Shown here: in pieces, positions 22,370 to 34,428 of the stretch
How positions within the stretch are numbered: the first letter of the stretch is position 1
How the letters are laid out: each line of letters begins with the position of its first letter
Assembly (NCBI GenBank): GCA_007258455.2
Contig: VDFB02262611.1
Location: 248,001-312,000, forward strand
DNA from: Sequoia sempervirens
Lineage: Eukaryota; Streptophyta; Pinopsida; Cupressales; Cupressaceae
DNA length: 64,000 nucleotides
Direction: 5' to 3'
Position numbers and translations under genes: made by a program
Notes under the pieces: generated by a model
What the model saw: the letters and a program-made list of their open reading frames with translations, nothing else
What the model was told of the DNA's origin: nothing
Databases searched by the model: none

Positions 22370-22458
22370 TACCACGGGGACGGTGGGGAGATTAGACCTC
22401 GTGACCTCTTTCCTGCAACAGGATGCTTTAGCCAATCAAGCTAGGCCCACCGCCCCAA
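22370..22458 (-). mobile_element. tRNA-like SINE head
   Basis: Read on the minus strand it begins GGGGCGGTGGGCC, then has TAGCTTGATTGGCTAAAGC (RNA polymerase III A-box form) and, after about 20 bases, GGTCACGAGGTCTAATCTCC (B-box-like, as in plant Au-type SINEs), and ends CCCCACCGTCCCC, which pairs with its start. It is absent at the matching position of copy 1 (about 3230-3315, where unrelated sequence stands), so it is an insertion or local replacement. I see no poly(A) or poly(T) tail and no target duplication. It is not a functional tRNA gene. Confidence 0.55.
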
Positions 22459-22913
22459 CCTTTGAGGGTGATTGCAATTTATTTGTGTGATTAATTAATT
22501 TAGGTATTATTATTTTTATTATTTTTAGGATTTTTTATCATTCACAAAGAACTTTTAACTATTTGATACGGGAGTACAAGTCTTTAGGTTGAAACCTCTT
22601 CTGTTGAGAGCCAAGGACTGGGGGATATCCATTCTGCCAAATTCACCCAGGACATGATACCGACCTCATCCCTTAACAAGACTCAATCTCTGATGTATCA
22701 TTTAGATTTAGACATTATTTTATCAATTGCTCATAGCATATATAAGTTGAAAGCAAAGCATAGATGAATGGGCTGACTAACACGTAAAGACAAATTAGAC
22801 AAACTATCTAGATTGGTACGTGCCCTTCTCAACCCTAGCCCTGGAAGTTTGCATTGTATTATCACTTCCAAGTAGTTAAGATTATTGTAACTTCACAGTC
22901 TGTTGCTTAATAT

Positions 22914-24718
22914 ATCTAGGATGCAATTACAGTATAGATCAAGAACATGGAACATGGTTTTAAACAACTATTAGTTTAAATTCTGCATCAGGTGCTTGTG
23001 ATAAGATTTATAGCAAATAACCAAGTCTTGCAATATTTGAAAACAATGCCATTGAGATGTGCTGCAGGAGATTAGAGTACTTCAGACTATTGACATAAGT
23101 GCTTTATTTGAGCATCACTGATTAACAATCACCATATAATTTATGTTACAGAGACAATTTTTTGGTAGGTTCAACTTGTGGAATCTGTTCTGCATTTCAT
23201 ATGTATGAATTTAGCGATGAAGATGTCACCTATGCATGAATAAAGTAACTTTTCAGTGCTTTCAGCTACAATTAAATTTGCTAGAAGCAACTAACATCAT
23301 ATTGTAATTAAGGCTATGGGAGGGAGAACACCAGGTTGGTTTGTAGCTTCCAACTATAAGCTTGGTACAATCAACAGTCATGCTAGTCCAAGGAGGCAGT
23401 GAGAATTTGTAGATGTGGATGGTAATAACATTTTTTATTGCCATTTTAATAATTCTTATTTTGTTGCCAGTCTTGTTGGATTAATTTGTGGAGCCAACCC
23501 ATTCAAAAGTATTGAGTTTTTTAATGTAAAATGTACTCCATGACTTGGGTTTTTGTTACAGTAATTACAAGTTTTATTGTAAACTTTATTGAATATTAAG
23601 TGATATTTAGTCTATTGGTGAAATTGTTCATATTGAGTGTAAAGTCATAGCATTCTTAAGTGATGAGGTCAAGACTGCAAATTTGACAAAATAGATATAT
23701 TTTTCAATTTAAAAAAAATGATAATAGTTTGTGCACCCAATGCCACAGTTACAAAAATGACATTGTAAGAGGTTTCAAATCCTTCAATAAAAAAAATATT
23801 TAATGATTTGGTTTATTGTTAAATGAATTATGAAATTTTATTGTGAAATGCATTCAATGAACAAGATTTTATTTAAATTTGTTAAAAATTTAATACCTAT
23901 TAAATTTTGTATTTTATTTTAAATATGTGGAAATTTGTTCACAAACATAAAATATGATATATCTGTATAAAATTCTTAAGGAAAAGGCAATTTCCCTAAA
24001 TTAATCTAGGTTAATTACATCAATAGAAGAAAATTGATCACAATTAAACTAGATTAAATGAATAATATGTGGGAATGATAAATTAGAATGGTAAATATTA
24101 ATTTAGGAAATTAAATCTGAGGGATAGTGCACTTAGCTTGTGGGACAATGATGAAGATAGAATTTAATGTAGGAAGATTTCCACTCATGTAGGTACAAAA
24201 AATAAGATGTACTTGACATGCTCGCTGTCTAGAATGCTATGTAGATGAGTTATTCTTTGAGCTGGTTTTGTAGCACTAGAACAATCTTGCACTACATGAA
24301 TGCAACCCCTAATGTATAGTCATGATCTAGCACACTATGTACTTATAATATCTAATTCACTATAGTTCTATGATTGTTGATTGTTAAAGCTTGGTAGTAT
24401 TTAAAAATACTTTGGCGAAATCATTGTAAGGGCCAAGTTCTCCTAGGTTGAGCCTCTTGATTAGACCAAATTATAGTTGTATAAGTGATCAAAGACAACA
24501 CTTCAAGTAGTAATGCAAATGCCCTAGAACAATTAGATGTAGAATTAGCTTTCTTTTAGTGATCCAAAACAAAGTTTTTCTAAAATGGTGTTCCTTGTAA
24601 TGCATAGGATTTTCAATGAATAACTAATGATGAATGAATGAACATTGTATGCGTTTAAATACCAAGACATGGCAATTAATCACACAAACATACACCAAGT
24701 TGACTTATAATAATTAGT
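22914..24718. other. Continuation of the gene's original 3' flank, no recognisable feature
   Basis: AT-rich, runs without a break from the duplicated segment. It is the sequence that would have lain beyond the gypsy insertion in copy 1 but is not found again in this window. No frame or repeat assigned. Confidence 0.5.
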
Positions 24719-24979
24719 GGAATTGTGACACCCCTCCGATTTGTTATGTTTTCTTGATAGCTCAGATACTTTGTTAGACTATGTTTTATGTTGTGGTTAT
24801 TCTATCACTGACAGTGGAGCGATGATAGATTATATTGATGTGATGAAACATTATATGCATGATGATTATGTTATATGCTTTATGTTTGCATAGATGCTTA
24901 GTTGTGATGACATTGCTATATTTGCTTATTGTAGTTTAATTGATATATTATCTCGTCAGTTGATGTGACATTGTATTGG

Positions 24980-25045
24980 TGAAGAGAACGATATTGCATC
25001 ACTCGCTTGCGAGTGCCCTGTGATTTCCGCGATTCTCTCTTCACG
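24980..25045 (+). promoter_or_regulatory. Conserved nested stem-loop in LTR 1
   Basis: Outer stem GTGAAGAGA (24980-24988) with TCTCTTCAC (25037-25045); inner arms ATTGCA/TGTGAT with G-T pairs; apex perfect CACTCGC-TT-GCGAGTG (25001-25016). A TATA-like tract (TATATGTATACATG) follows about 15 bases on, so it would lie just upstream of an LTR promoter or in the 5' transcript. Confidence 0.6.
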
Positions 25046-25357
25046 GTGTGTATGAATTACTATATGTATACATGTGCGACATTTGCTTGTTTATAGGATT
25101 GCAAGTACAGGACATTAGCTTCACCTGGTTTCACAGGTCTGAGCGTGTCCACTACTCAACAGTAATATTGGGAGATAGTAACGGGCTACCTAGTCATACC
25201 TTTACCCTAGTACAGTGTGTCGTCAGTTTCATTTTAGTCTTAGTTTTAATCATTGTTGTTCTGGGTATTTTATTATTGTGCAAATTTAATTTGGTAGATT
25301 AAATGTGTATTTAATTTAAATATTTAATTAAATGAATTATTGTTGTAAAGGCTTTAA

Positions 25358-25380
25358 AATAAATAAATAAATAAATAAAT
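25358..25380. repeat. (AAAT)n microsatellite
   Basis: Five to six AAAT units inside solo LTR 1; nothing further. Confidence 0.9.
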
Positions 25381-26424
25381 TTAATTTGGTTATGTTGTTG
25401 AGTAAATTTTATTATTAAAAATAAATGGTAATTAAATAAGTAAGAATATTTAAATTGGTTGCAATTAGTAAATTGTATTATTATATTTAAATGCATGTGA
25501 ATGGGAAAATATCTGAGTTGTTGAGGGAAAATATATTTTGTTGAAATAACTCTGAGTTAGGAATTTGTTATCTATCTGTTGAAAATTCATTCCCGGAAGA
25601 GATATTAGGGAAAAGAAAAGAAAGTTGTTTCACGAGAGTTTTGTGTGGGTTGTGGAAAATTGGTGAGGAAATTGTGGATCTCTCTCAAGATTTGTTTTAG
25701 AATTTTACTGTAGAATTCTTGGCTGTGTATTGTGTGTTTTCTGGAAAGAGGCAAATTTATTGGAGGAAGTTTTGGTTACATTGGCAATTTGAAGTTACAG
25801 AGAAGCTCGACAACAATTCTAGAGGTAACAGTTCTTCTGGAACATGCAACAGTTCTTCTGGAACAGGTTCTTTTACTGTTTTAGTGAATTTTGAATTGAA
25901 AAGTTGTTTATATTATTGTAATGCAATTTGGAAAATTTTAGGAAAAGAATTTTCAATACTGTAGAGGCTCTTGTGTTTTTCTGTTTAAAAGATTGCCTGA
26001 AAGAGGAACCTCTGTAGAAAACAATTAAAATTCTCTGTGTTATTGTTCATTCGAAATAAATTGATGCAAAAGAAATTTAGATCTCTGTGGAAAAACCGTC
26101 ATTCTATTTGTTTCCCTACTCTTTTGGTTATCTGAGGAAAAATGAAATTTATAGCTTTCTGTAGAAAAAATTTCCTCAGTCAAATATTATTGCTCAACTT
26201 AAACCTGTGATTGAATTAATTGTATATAAGAATATATATATATATATATATATTACAATATATATGCATACATATATATTTATATATCTTATATTAATAT
26301 TGTTGTGTTTTTTTTTAATAGCACTGTGAATTTATTGAGAGACGAATTCGAAATCGCCGTACGGCAGAATTTCATCACCGTAGGTTTTTATTTGTTTAAA
26401 ATAAAATTAAAATTTTTGATAGTG

Positions 26425-26600
26425 AATGGGGCCCGAGGGTTTGGAAACCCCAGCCGCACCCATGCTGGGGTGCGCTGCTGTGTGCAGTGCTCCCCACACC
26501 CGTGTGGGGGGAAGCGCTGCCCACAGGCAGCGAACCTTGCGTGGGGAGTCTGCAGCCAGGGCAACGCTTGGGAGCATGTGTATGCGGTGGTTGTTTTGTT
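26425..26600. repeat. GC-rich hairpin island in LTR 1
   Basis: A sharply GC-rich segment with perfect hairpins CCCCAGC...GCTGGGG and CCCCACAC-cc-GTGTGGGG, flanked on both sides by AT dinucleotide tracts (about 26230-26290 and 26620-26695). LTR 3 has an analogous GC-rich island at about 35875-36035 in the same setting; LTR 2 has none. Confidence 0.7.
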
Positions 26601-27522
26601 TGCTGGGAATTTCAAATTAATACAAATTTTATATATATTATATATGTTATATATAATATATATATTTATTATATATAATATATATAATATATGTGTTTAA
26701 GTTAAATGTATTCAATATTATTTATAAGTAAAATGTTTATTATATTTGTATATATACATATATAGTTGTATATATATATAGATATATTTAAATATTTGAT
26801 AATAAATGATTTATTTTAATGAAATATTGAATGGTTAAGTGCATGGAAGTATTATTTGTATTTATTTTAAAATGAAGTGATTTCAATTAGAAGGTTGAGA
26901 TTTGTTCATCTGTAATTGTGGTTTGGAAAACTAAACTATTGTTTTAGAACAGTATGAAATTATTGAATAGAATTATATTTAAATGGTGCGTTTTAGTATG
27001 TGAAGGTGATTGTAATGGATTTAGGAAATCCAAAGGATAGTGATGGTTATTTTCTTGAATTTGTATTTAAAAGCACGTGTATCTGTAATTGTGAACTGGG
27101 GGGGAAAGTATTTGTCATTATGTGAATCTAAGTCTTCCAGAGTTGTAATTGTGGAAGGGTTGTGGTAACTTTAGTTCACCCTTTGAGTTTCTTGGGTAGT
27201 GCACGTATTGGATTTCTGTATTGGACGTCCGTAGAGATGTGTTACCTTTTGAGGTGTATTGGTTATTGTTGTCAGTTCTTAGTGCATGGTCTACCCTTGG
27301 CATGTAGTTTGAGTTATGTGTTGTCGATAGGGGAGTGGCTTTCGGCGAGGGCCGGGACACAAAGTGGTCCCAGGACAACTCGTGTGGGATTCAGTATAAT
27401 CAAAGTGGGAATTAAATAATCTATTAGCTTAACACATATAACAAGATATTTAGCCTCGCTCATTGGCTCAAGGGCTTGTATGAGACTTGAGATGAGTCGG
27501 GAAGGCCTGGAATGGCTAGATC

Positions 27523-27548
27523 GTTATCTTGTCTTCTCGAAAGATAAC
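27523..27548 (+). promoter_or_regulatory. Second conserved LTR hairpin (LTR 1)
   Basis: GTTATCTT (27523-27530) pairs with AAGATAAC (27541-27548). The same hairpin lies at 54823-54848 in LTR 2, and with changed pairs (GTTACCTC/GAGGTTAAC) at about 37026-37058 in LTR 3. It lies in a more GC-rich block near the 3' part of the LTR. Confidence 0.55.
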
Positions 27549-28380
27549 CGATTCCGCACTGGTGTGCATGTGGGGCCAAAATCGTGAGAGGTTACCAGGA
27601 TAACCCTAGAGGGGGGCCGAGACCTAGGAAGATCTCCTTTGGACAACCCATGCAACATTTGTGATGACACTCCTCCTATGTCAACAGTCTAATTATTTGT
27701 ATTGTGTTGGTAATTGATTTTGTGATTCTGGAAGCAATGTGATCCTAATTCTTGTTTATCTGTTCTGTGAGTATTTTTGTATATTGCTTGTGTCTAGAGG
27801 TAATAGTTTTTCTTGGTTTCCTGTTACTATCTCCTAGCACGGGGGCTAGGCCTACGGGTACCAGATGGTTGGGTGGCGTGCATCTTACACTGTTGAGTTT
27901 CTCTTTCTGTTCGTGATGGCGAGATCTTCTTGTTCGAGGAGCTCGTGTCCAGTTCTCTGGAGTTGTTCTTCTCCTTCTTCATTGTAACTGTGGATCTATA
28001 TGTATAATTGTAATACCTCATTTGTATCGAGGTGAACCTTTGTGATGTAATTGTAATAATATTTATGATCTATTCATTATTGGATTTAATGGTGTTGTAA
28101 TTGTGGAAATATGTTCAATACATTTCTAAGTGTTAGATTTATCTTGCAATGGGTTAATGTGTTGTTGTAAGTTGTATCTTGAGTTTAATATTCTTATGCT
28201 ATGGTTGGTTTAATTTTATAAGTAATGGTGTTCACATGTAGATGCGTTATGTAGCCTAGAGGATGTATGTGGTTAGAGTAGGATACTTTACTCATCTTGT
28301 TTTAATTTTTTAAAAAAATTAGTTGTGCTTCCGCAATATTGCATCGTCCTCTAGGTTGCGGGATGGGGTTTTATAGGAAT

Positions 28381-30140
28381 ATCAAGAGTTGTTTAAGTTT
28401 TGAATTTTGGGTCAATTTCGTGTGGTGTGAGATTGATCCCACATACAATGGTATTAAATTAGACAATAAAGCACTGATATCAAGGTGGGGAAGGAATGTA
28501 TGGAAATGTGTGCAAGGATAAGTGTAATAAATTATAACATAAGAATAAGTGCATGTATGCATAAGATAAGGTGAGATGTGTGAAGTATGTGTAAATGAGG
28601 GTGGGGCAAGGTTCAAGGAATGAGTACAATTTTTCACAAGAGTGTGTCATTTGTTAATATGTAAGTGTATTATGACAATTCATCAAAGTGAGCCCAAAAT
28701 GAAATGGGAATTGTCATGGGCATGCAAATATCACCATTACATTTTCCCTCACTTTGAGGTCTATGTGAATCCTTAAATGATCATCTATCTCAAAGTATAT
28801 GAGAATTCATAAATATGCATGTAAAGTAAATATTCAAAGATAAAAGGATATTGAGGTCCATGTAAAGTAATGGACCCCACTAAATCTCATCATGCATGTG
28901 TATATCATTTGGCATGCATGCTCCATAGTGAGCTATAAAATAGAGAATAGATGTGCAATGAGTATCTTTTGTCACACAAGTAAAGATAAAAATAATTGCA
29001 AGTTGAATTTACTATTGTGATCATGAGAAAGAGAGGAAGAGAGTGTTAGGATTAGACCTGTGTTATTCACCTTGCAAGTCCTAGTTGAACAATATGGAAA
29101 TCCATGTAAGGATTATATTGTTGTAAATATTATCTCATGTGTGTATCTCCAAAGATTATGGAACAAGTGAAATGTGATGCTCATGTCAGATTTCGAGGCA
29201 CATGTGGAGTGGAATATTATTTTACATTTGGCAATATTGTTTGTAAGGGACATGATGCAAGAGGAAGCATTGTAAGGCATTATTAAAAAAATGGCATGAA
29301 ATGGAAGGGAATCTATATCACCTTATGATTTTGTAAGATGTGTAAGAAACATCTATGACATAATAAGAGGTCTAAAAAAGTGTCTATGATGATGTGTAAG
29401 AAGTCGGCTATCTTTTTTGAAGAACTAGATAGTTGTTGTTTTCTCCTTAGTGAAGTTGTACTAGCAAGCTCATGAGAAGGGTCTTGAAGCTTCTAGAAAG
29501 ATATACTTGTAACTCACAAACATGTAGTGAGGTCCCTTTCCATGTTGAGTACTTAGCTCATGGTTTTAGCTAGTTGTTTTGAGAAACCATTTATGGTTTG
29601 TTGAATATATTTGCCAATATATCAATTGCAGCTTTGCAATAGTTGTTTATGAGAGGAAGTGTGGTTTTGAACAAGGTTACTCTATCAAAATGCTATCAAG
29701 ATTACACCATGGATGAGAGTTGATATACTCTTATGATTAGTTGTCCTTCATTGTAATATGTAATAATATGGCTATGAATGTATGGTTGCATGTATGAGAT
29801 GTGGCAAGTTTCCGAGCTAGATGATATTGTATGTTGAGTTACAAGTTGAAGAACATGTGTCAGAGATGGATGTTGATCTCCATATTGGAATATAAACTTA
29901 TATTAATTTTTTTTATTTGCTAAATAATGCAAGGGATTCACAGTGTTTGGAGGATGGGGATTTTTATGTGAAAGAATTTTCCCCATGTAGATCTTGTGTT
30001 GCTTCTCTCTTGGTGGATGATATTTTTCTACTTTTTTTCTCTTTCTATTTTTCTCTAAAAGTGAATTTTACAAGTCATTATGCTACTAAATTTTTAATAG
30101 ATATGTAATATACATTGTGGAGCCTCTCTAATGTCTAATT
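28381..30140. other. Possible decayed copia-type LTR
   Basis: Non-coding. The stretch 29550-30010 resembles 48940-49240 (TTTATATTTGCCAATTTATT against ATATATTTGCCAATATATC; a later TTTTCCCCATGTAGATCTTG against TTTTCCTCATGTAAACTTG). The last phrase is of the kind found near copia LTR ends in plants. Boundaries cannot be set. Confidence 0.4.
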
Positions 30141-31590
30141 AACTTTGTTCCACTTGGTGTACACACAACTTAGAGGACCTTAGGATCCCTAATTAAATAG
30201 TTCATCATTCACAAGAGGGTTGCATTAAATTATCGACCAAGTAATCGTAAAACTTTAGATATTGCTTGCAAAGTATATGCATTCAAAAATTCTAAACATC
30301 CTACACCAATGGAGTATAGGCAAATAAAACATGTGCAAATATAGTAAAATCTAGAAATTGGAATAAACTATTAATTTACAAAATAGGGGAAAAGAATATA
30401 AATAATACCTTCTACTATGGGTACCTAATGTTGAATACTATAATAGTTAACTATTAAACTGCAATGTCCTAACCTAGCTAATTTCTCTAGAGTATGAAAC
30501 AAAAAATTAAGATATAAAATCCAACTCATGAATTATAACACATGCATTTAAAATCAGATAACTGAAAGTTACCAATTGAATTTGCAACACATTATCTACT
30601 TAACAATTGAAACTAAAGTGGCTCTGTCGTACCTCAAGTTGCCCTTGCTTGAGTTACTACTTCCATAGGATTTTATCAAACACTCACTTACTCAACAAAT
30701 CATGATATCAAATCATTTCTCTTTATTGCATCCTAACATTGAACTATTACACAAAATCTAACAAGATTTTGTTAAAGATATTTGTTCAAATAACACACTT
30801 TCTATTCATAACACTAAACCATTGCAACTACTTAGTGATAATAGTAACTAGATAACTAGATCTCTTCCTCGGCACAAGATCCTACTATATACGGTCTACG
30901 AGGAGATTTATTATTCATGGACTGAAAAAAATTATAAAACAAATGTCAACTCTTCCTCAAAGTTAGGAAGACGACCGAGTTTTGAAATATAAAACAATAA
31001 CTATCTGAAATAGGAGTAGAAAAAAAAATACAAACTCTATGTCCAACAACTTAACCACTCATAGCAATTCAACGTGTTCATCGAACAGTTCTGTCATAAT
31101 TCAATCTTGTTGTAATTAGACTCCAAGTCTCCTCATCTTATTGACAAGTAAGATTAATATCAGCTGACTCATAGAGTGATCAATAAATAATCACCTCTAT
31201 TTTATTTTGAAAGTGTCGTGCCCCAGTTGGTTGACTTCTTCTCTGCAACAATATGTAGTCCTTATGCTATGGGTTGACAATTATTCTTGTTGCAAATGTT
31301 AGTCTCATTCCTAAGGCATCCTTATTATTAACAATCATAATTAAACATAAAATCCTGCTAAATTTCATAGACATTCATGAATTCATACATGCACATATGA
31401 ACATAACATGTTCCCATTTCCATATGCTTAAGATTACTTAAAAGTATATAAAAGGTATAAAAGGTTTTGGTAATGTCTTGAAACTTAGTAGAAGGAGATG
31501 GTGAAAAGTATGAAACAGTAAAAGGAAAACTAGCCAATTATCAAGCCCATCATTCCCCCCAACTAAAGCTATTGCTTTTCCTCAAGCATC
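30141..31590 (-). mobile_element. Likely 3' LTR and polypurine tract of a gypsy (Tat/Athila-like) element
   Basis: On the minus strand 31590-31545 reads GAGGAAAAGCAATAGC then TTTAGTTGGGGGGAATGATGG; a phrase of the form GAGGACAAGCAA...TTTGGGGG just before the 3' LTR is common in Tat and Athila elements. The LTR would start at TGATGGG (about 31545) and run to lower coordinates. Its far end is not certain. No coding signal between 30141 and 31500. Confidence 0.45.
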
Positions 31591-31989
31591 TTTAAGGTCA
31601 AAGGTTATACTGCAAGGCCATCTCTTTGAAGTACACAACACAATCCACTCATTTATTCTACTTAAAAAAAAACCTTGTTGATCTATGATATTTTCTAGTC
31701 TTTTGTTCTGTGTTGTTGCACCTTCCTCCCAATTCCTCATCTAGTGTGGTATGGAGAACATGAGGAGAGGATGAAAGGTGAGAGGGAGCCAAGCAATTTC
31801 ATTCTTAAGGACAGTTGCAATGTATTTGTGTGATTTGCCAATTATTGTGCATAATTATAAATAGAATGAGGCTCCTTCTTCTTAAGTTCTGGTGTGAATT
31901 TGTTCCATGTACCTCGGGTAAAGTTAAATGTCTCTCTGATCACACCTACTACTAATCCCTTCGTTCTCCTATAATCCTTTCCTCTGCAA

Positions 31990-34042
31990 TCCATAATATT
32001 TGCTCCAACTCCCCTATGCTACATGAGATCTATCCATTGGTCTACCATTGCATTTGAATCTGTTGCTTTCTCTCTTAATTGCAGAGGGAGTGATTTCTCC
32101 CTCTCTTGATATTCCTGCAGTAGCTGACCCCTTTGATGTTCATTTCTAATGTAAGAAGCTAGAGTGTTGATCTGAACATCTCCCACAAATATAAGTGGGT
32201 TGCATGGAATATGATATAAAAGAACCAAGTTGTGCAAATAAAATTCACACAATTGATCTTGCATTTCTGGTGTAGACCGTTGGAAAGTTTCTAAAAACAA
32301 AGATCTTGAATTCATGGAGACGAAGATTATTGATTATTTGATTGAACTTAAAACATGAAATTTTTCTTGAAAAAATAGAGTATATACCTTGGTAGGAGGT
32401 TTGCACCTCACCAATTGACATCTTATATGTTAGTTCATAAATTTTACCTTCAATCTTTTTATCTCTATTTCCCACTTCTCGATTTCTCTGGCATGTGTGG
32501 ATATCTTGATTGTGATTTTTCCTTTTCCCAATCATTTTCTTTCTAGGAAAACTCTCTCTTTTTTATTCCATAGCTCGACGCCAAGTGACACAACAATGGG
32601 AATAGTGGGGGTTCTTATGTATCCAATTGAGCTTGATCAGGGTCTTGATCTTTTTTACTCTTTTCAATTATGACAAGTTGTGCCAACAATTCTAACTTCG
32701 ATCCCTACACAAATATTTGGAGCTTTTCTTTTAATTCCTTAATCTTTGCATCCCTTTCACTATCCCTCTGTTGGTATGATTTCAGTTGATCTTCTAAATA
32801 TTTTATTCTTTCCAAAGCCTCTTTCAATTCCTTGTTGGTATTTCTTCCTTCCAAAAAGAATTATTGTTTTGTCTCCAAAAACTACTCTTCTCCTACCTCT
32901 TCTTCAGACACAAACCCTTCTTAAACACTGCTCTTTAGAGATCTTATTTTCTTCTTTTTAGCAACAAAAATTCCTTTTGAATTTGAGTCAAAAGTACTAC
33001 TCATGTGTATAGGGGTTTCATAATTGGTATTCTAATGTCAATATTAGGAATATTTCCCTTAAAATATGTATCAATATCAATCATAACATCTTATTTTTGT
33101 TTTTTATCTTTACTTTTCACATGCTCTCTTTTCCTTAGGTGATGTGACCTCCTTCTTGATGGTGTAGGCCTTCTCTACTTCTTTATAGATGCAAAGGTAG
33201 AGGCCACACTTTTCCTCTTCTGTGGCTTAGTAGGGATTTTTGTAGAAGTTGGGATTTTTTCATCCTCTTCGGTTATGGGCTACTTAGCAGAGGTTGCAAG
33301 TTGAGTTTACTGTAGTCCCTGCTCTTCAAGTTCCTTTGTGTTGCGGGTAGGTGTTGCAACGGGGGAACCAAAGGGTATTTATCCCTTTGTTGTAGTCGTA
33401 GGAGGTTCTTCTACTTCCTATTCTTGACCCCTTTCTTCTATATTATGTACTGGAATAATGTTGTTTATATTGTTACTGTTTAGAAAATCCTTCCAAGATA
33501 CATTGGGAAACTGAACCCTAAGACTTATTTTAACAAGCAAAGTGACTAAACATAAATGAGATAAAGCCGAATAATTTTGTTTCCTCTTATATTCTGATGA
33601 CATCCTTTTTAACAAATTATACAAAAAATTTAGAACATTTACCAACCTTTGATGGTGTAAATGATTGGGTAGCTTCAAATGCACTATGTACAATAATGAT
33701 TGTCTTCCATCACAAATTAAATATCTAATAATGTGTGAAGGTACAAAGGCCCATATCCAAGGTAAAGATAAATGTTTTGTACCTTGTGAGGAGGAATCCA
33801 AATTCTCTCTAGGAAAGGAGAATTCATTTATGGATATGAGTGTGTTTTCCCTGTTTGGAAAGTCTTCTCCAACCCTAGGAAGACCTGACATCTCTTGAAT
33901 GGTTGCCTGTGATGCATCCACCCTAATCCCCTCATAATTGCTTCATCATCTTGCAAGGTGCTAGCAAATTGTTGGGTCATAAGTTCATTGCATTCTATGA
34001 GTCTAAGGAAATAATCTAGCCAACGTGCCTATTGGAAGATGA
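31990..34042 (-). pseudogene. Degenerate minus-strand TE reading frame, first part
   Basis: Minus-strand frames at 33921-33418 (DASQATIQEMSGLPRVGEDF, ICDGRQSLLYIVHLKLPNHL) and 32315-32019 (LYHIPCNPLIFVGDVQINTL). Upstream in the same sense is WLDYFLRLIECNELMTQQFA (about 34020-33960). The pattern of a QFA-T...VD...I-E-(S/T)GLP protein is familiar from plant Tat/Athila-type element ORFs, but I cannot name a domain. The frame is broken by stops. It ends before the polypurine tract at 31.55 kb and continues across solo LTR 3 into 38020-38181. Confidence 0.45.
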
Positions 34043-34365
34043 TGTAATACCCCTCATGTTGCTGTTTGGACTTGATATTTTTTCTGTGGTTTTGCTTGAT
34101 AATTTGAGACTTTGATAGTTACTGTTTGTTGGTTGGATTGGTTGATTGGATAGTTTAGACTGCTTGATGACTATGCTACTTTATTTGATGACATGGATAT
34201 TATGATATGACATTATGGTTACATTGTATTTGGTCATGTTTAATTTGATGCAGTAGTATATTGTGATGCAGTAGATTAGTAATTATTTTATGATGATACA
34301 ATGTGATCAGTTTAGTTTAGCAATGTTACTTTGTACTTGGTGTTGTAATGGTTATTATAGCTTGG

Positions 34366-34428
34366 GTGAGGGGACAGTGTAGCACCACTCGTGTGCGAGT
34401 GCCCTGCTACACTGCGATTCCTTCTCAC
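34366..34428 (+). promoter_or_regulatory. Conserved nested stem-loop in LTR 3
   Basis: Outer GTGAG/CTCAC (34366-34370, 34424-34428); inner perfect ten-pair stem CAGTGTAGCA/TGCTACACTG (34375-34384, 34405-34414); apex CACTCG-TGTG-CGAGTG (34386-34401). A TATATATACATG tract follows. Same layout as in LTRs 1 and 2 with different bases in the stems. Confidence 0.65.

Larger units (their letters stand above)
20252..22913 (+). repeat. Partial duplicate of the oxidoreductase gene (intron 1, exon 2, 3' flank)
   Basis: Aligns with about 1693-3769 in the same orientation, about 19 kb away. Exon 1 is absent: homology begins inside intron 1. The duplicate holds insertions lacking in copy 1: the ~0.65 kb block around 20759-21052 and the SINE-like segment at 22370-22458. 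Because introns are kept, it arose at DNA level, not by reverse transcription. Confidence 0.85.
24724..28375 (+). mobile_element. Solo LTR 1 of a gypsy family (3652 bp)
   Basis: Starts TGTGACACCCCTCCG and ends GATGGGGTTTTATA, flanked by GGAAT at 24719-24723 and 28376-28380. No primer-binding site, polypurine tract or pol follows, so it is a solo LTR left by recombination between two LTRs. It shares long blocks with solo LTR 2 (for example 27450-27660 against 54750-54960) and less with LTR 3. The window strand is the transcribed sense if the family follows the usual TG...CA convention. Confidence 0.9.

Noticed and set aside
22250..22435. 61-codon minus-strand frame
   Set aside because: Spans the end of a pseudogene and the SINE-like insert; no independent support.
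22370..22458. Functional tRNA gene
   Set aside because: A- and B-box-like segments are present, but no proper anticodon arm and T-arm can be laid out; better as a SINE head.
26305..26700. 131-codon frame across the GC-rich island
   Set aside because: The island is full of hairpins and sits inside a solo LTR; the frame has no coding features and overlaps several others.
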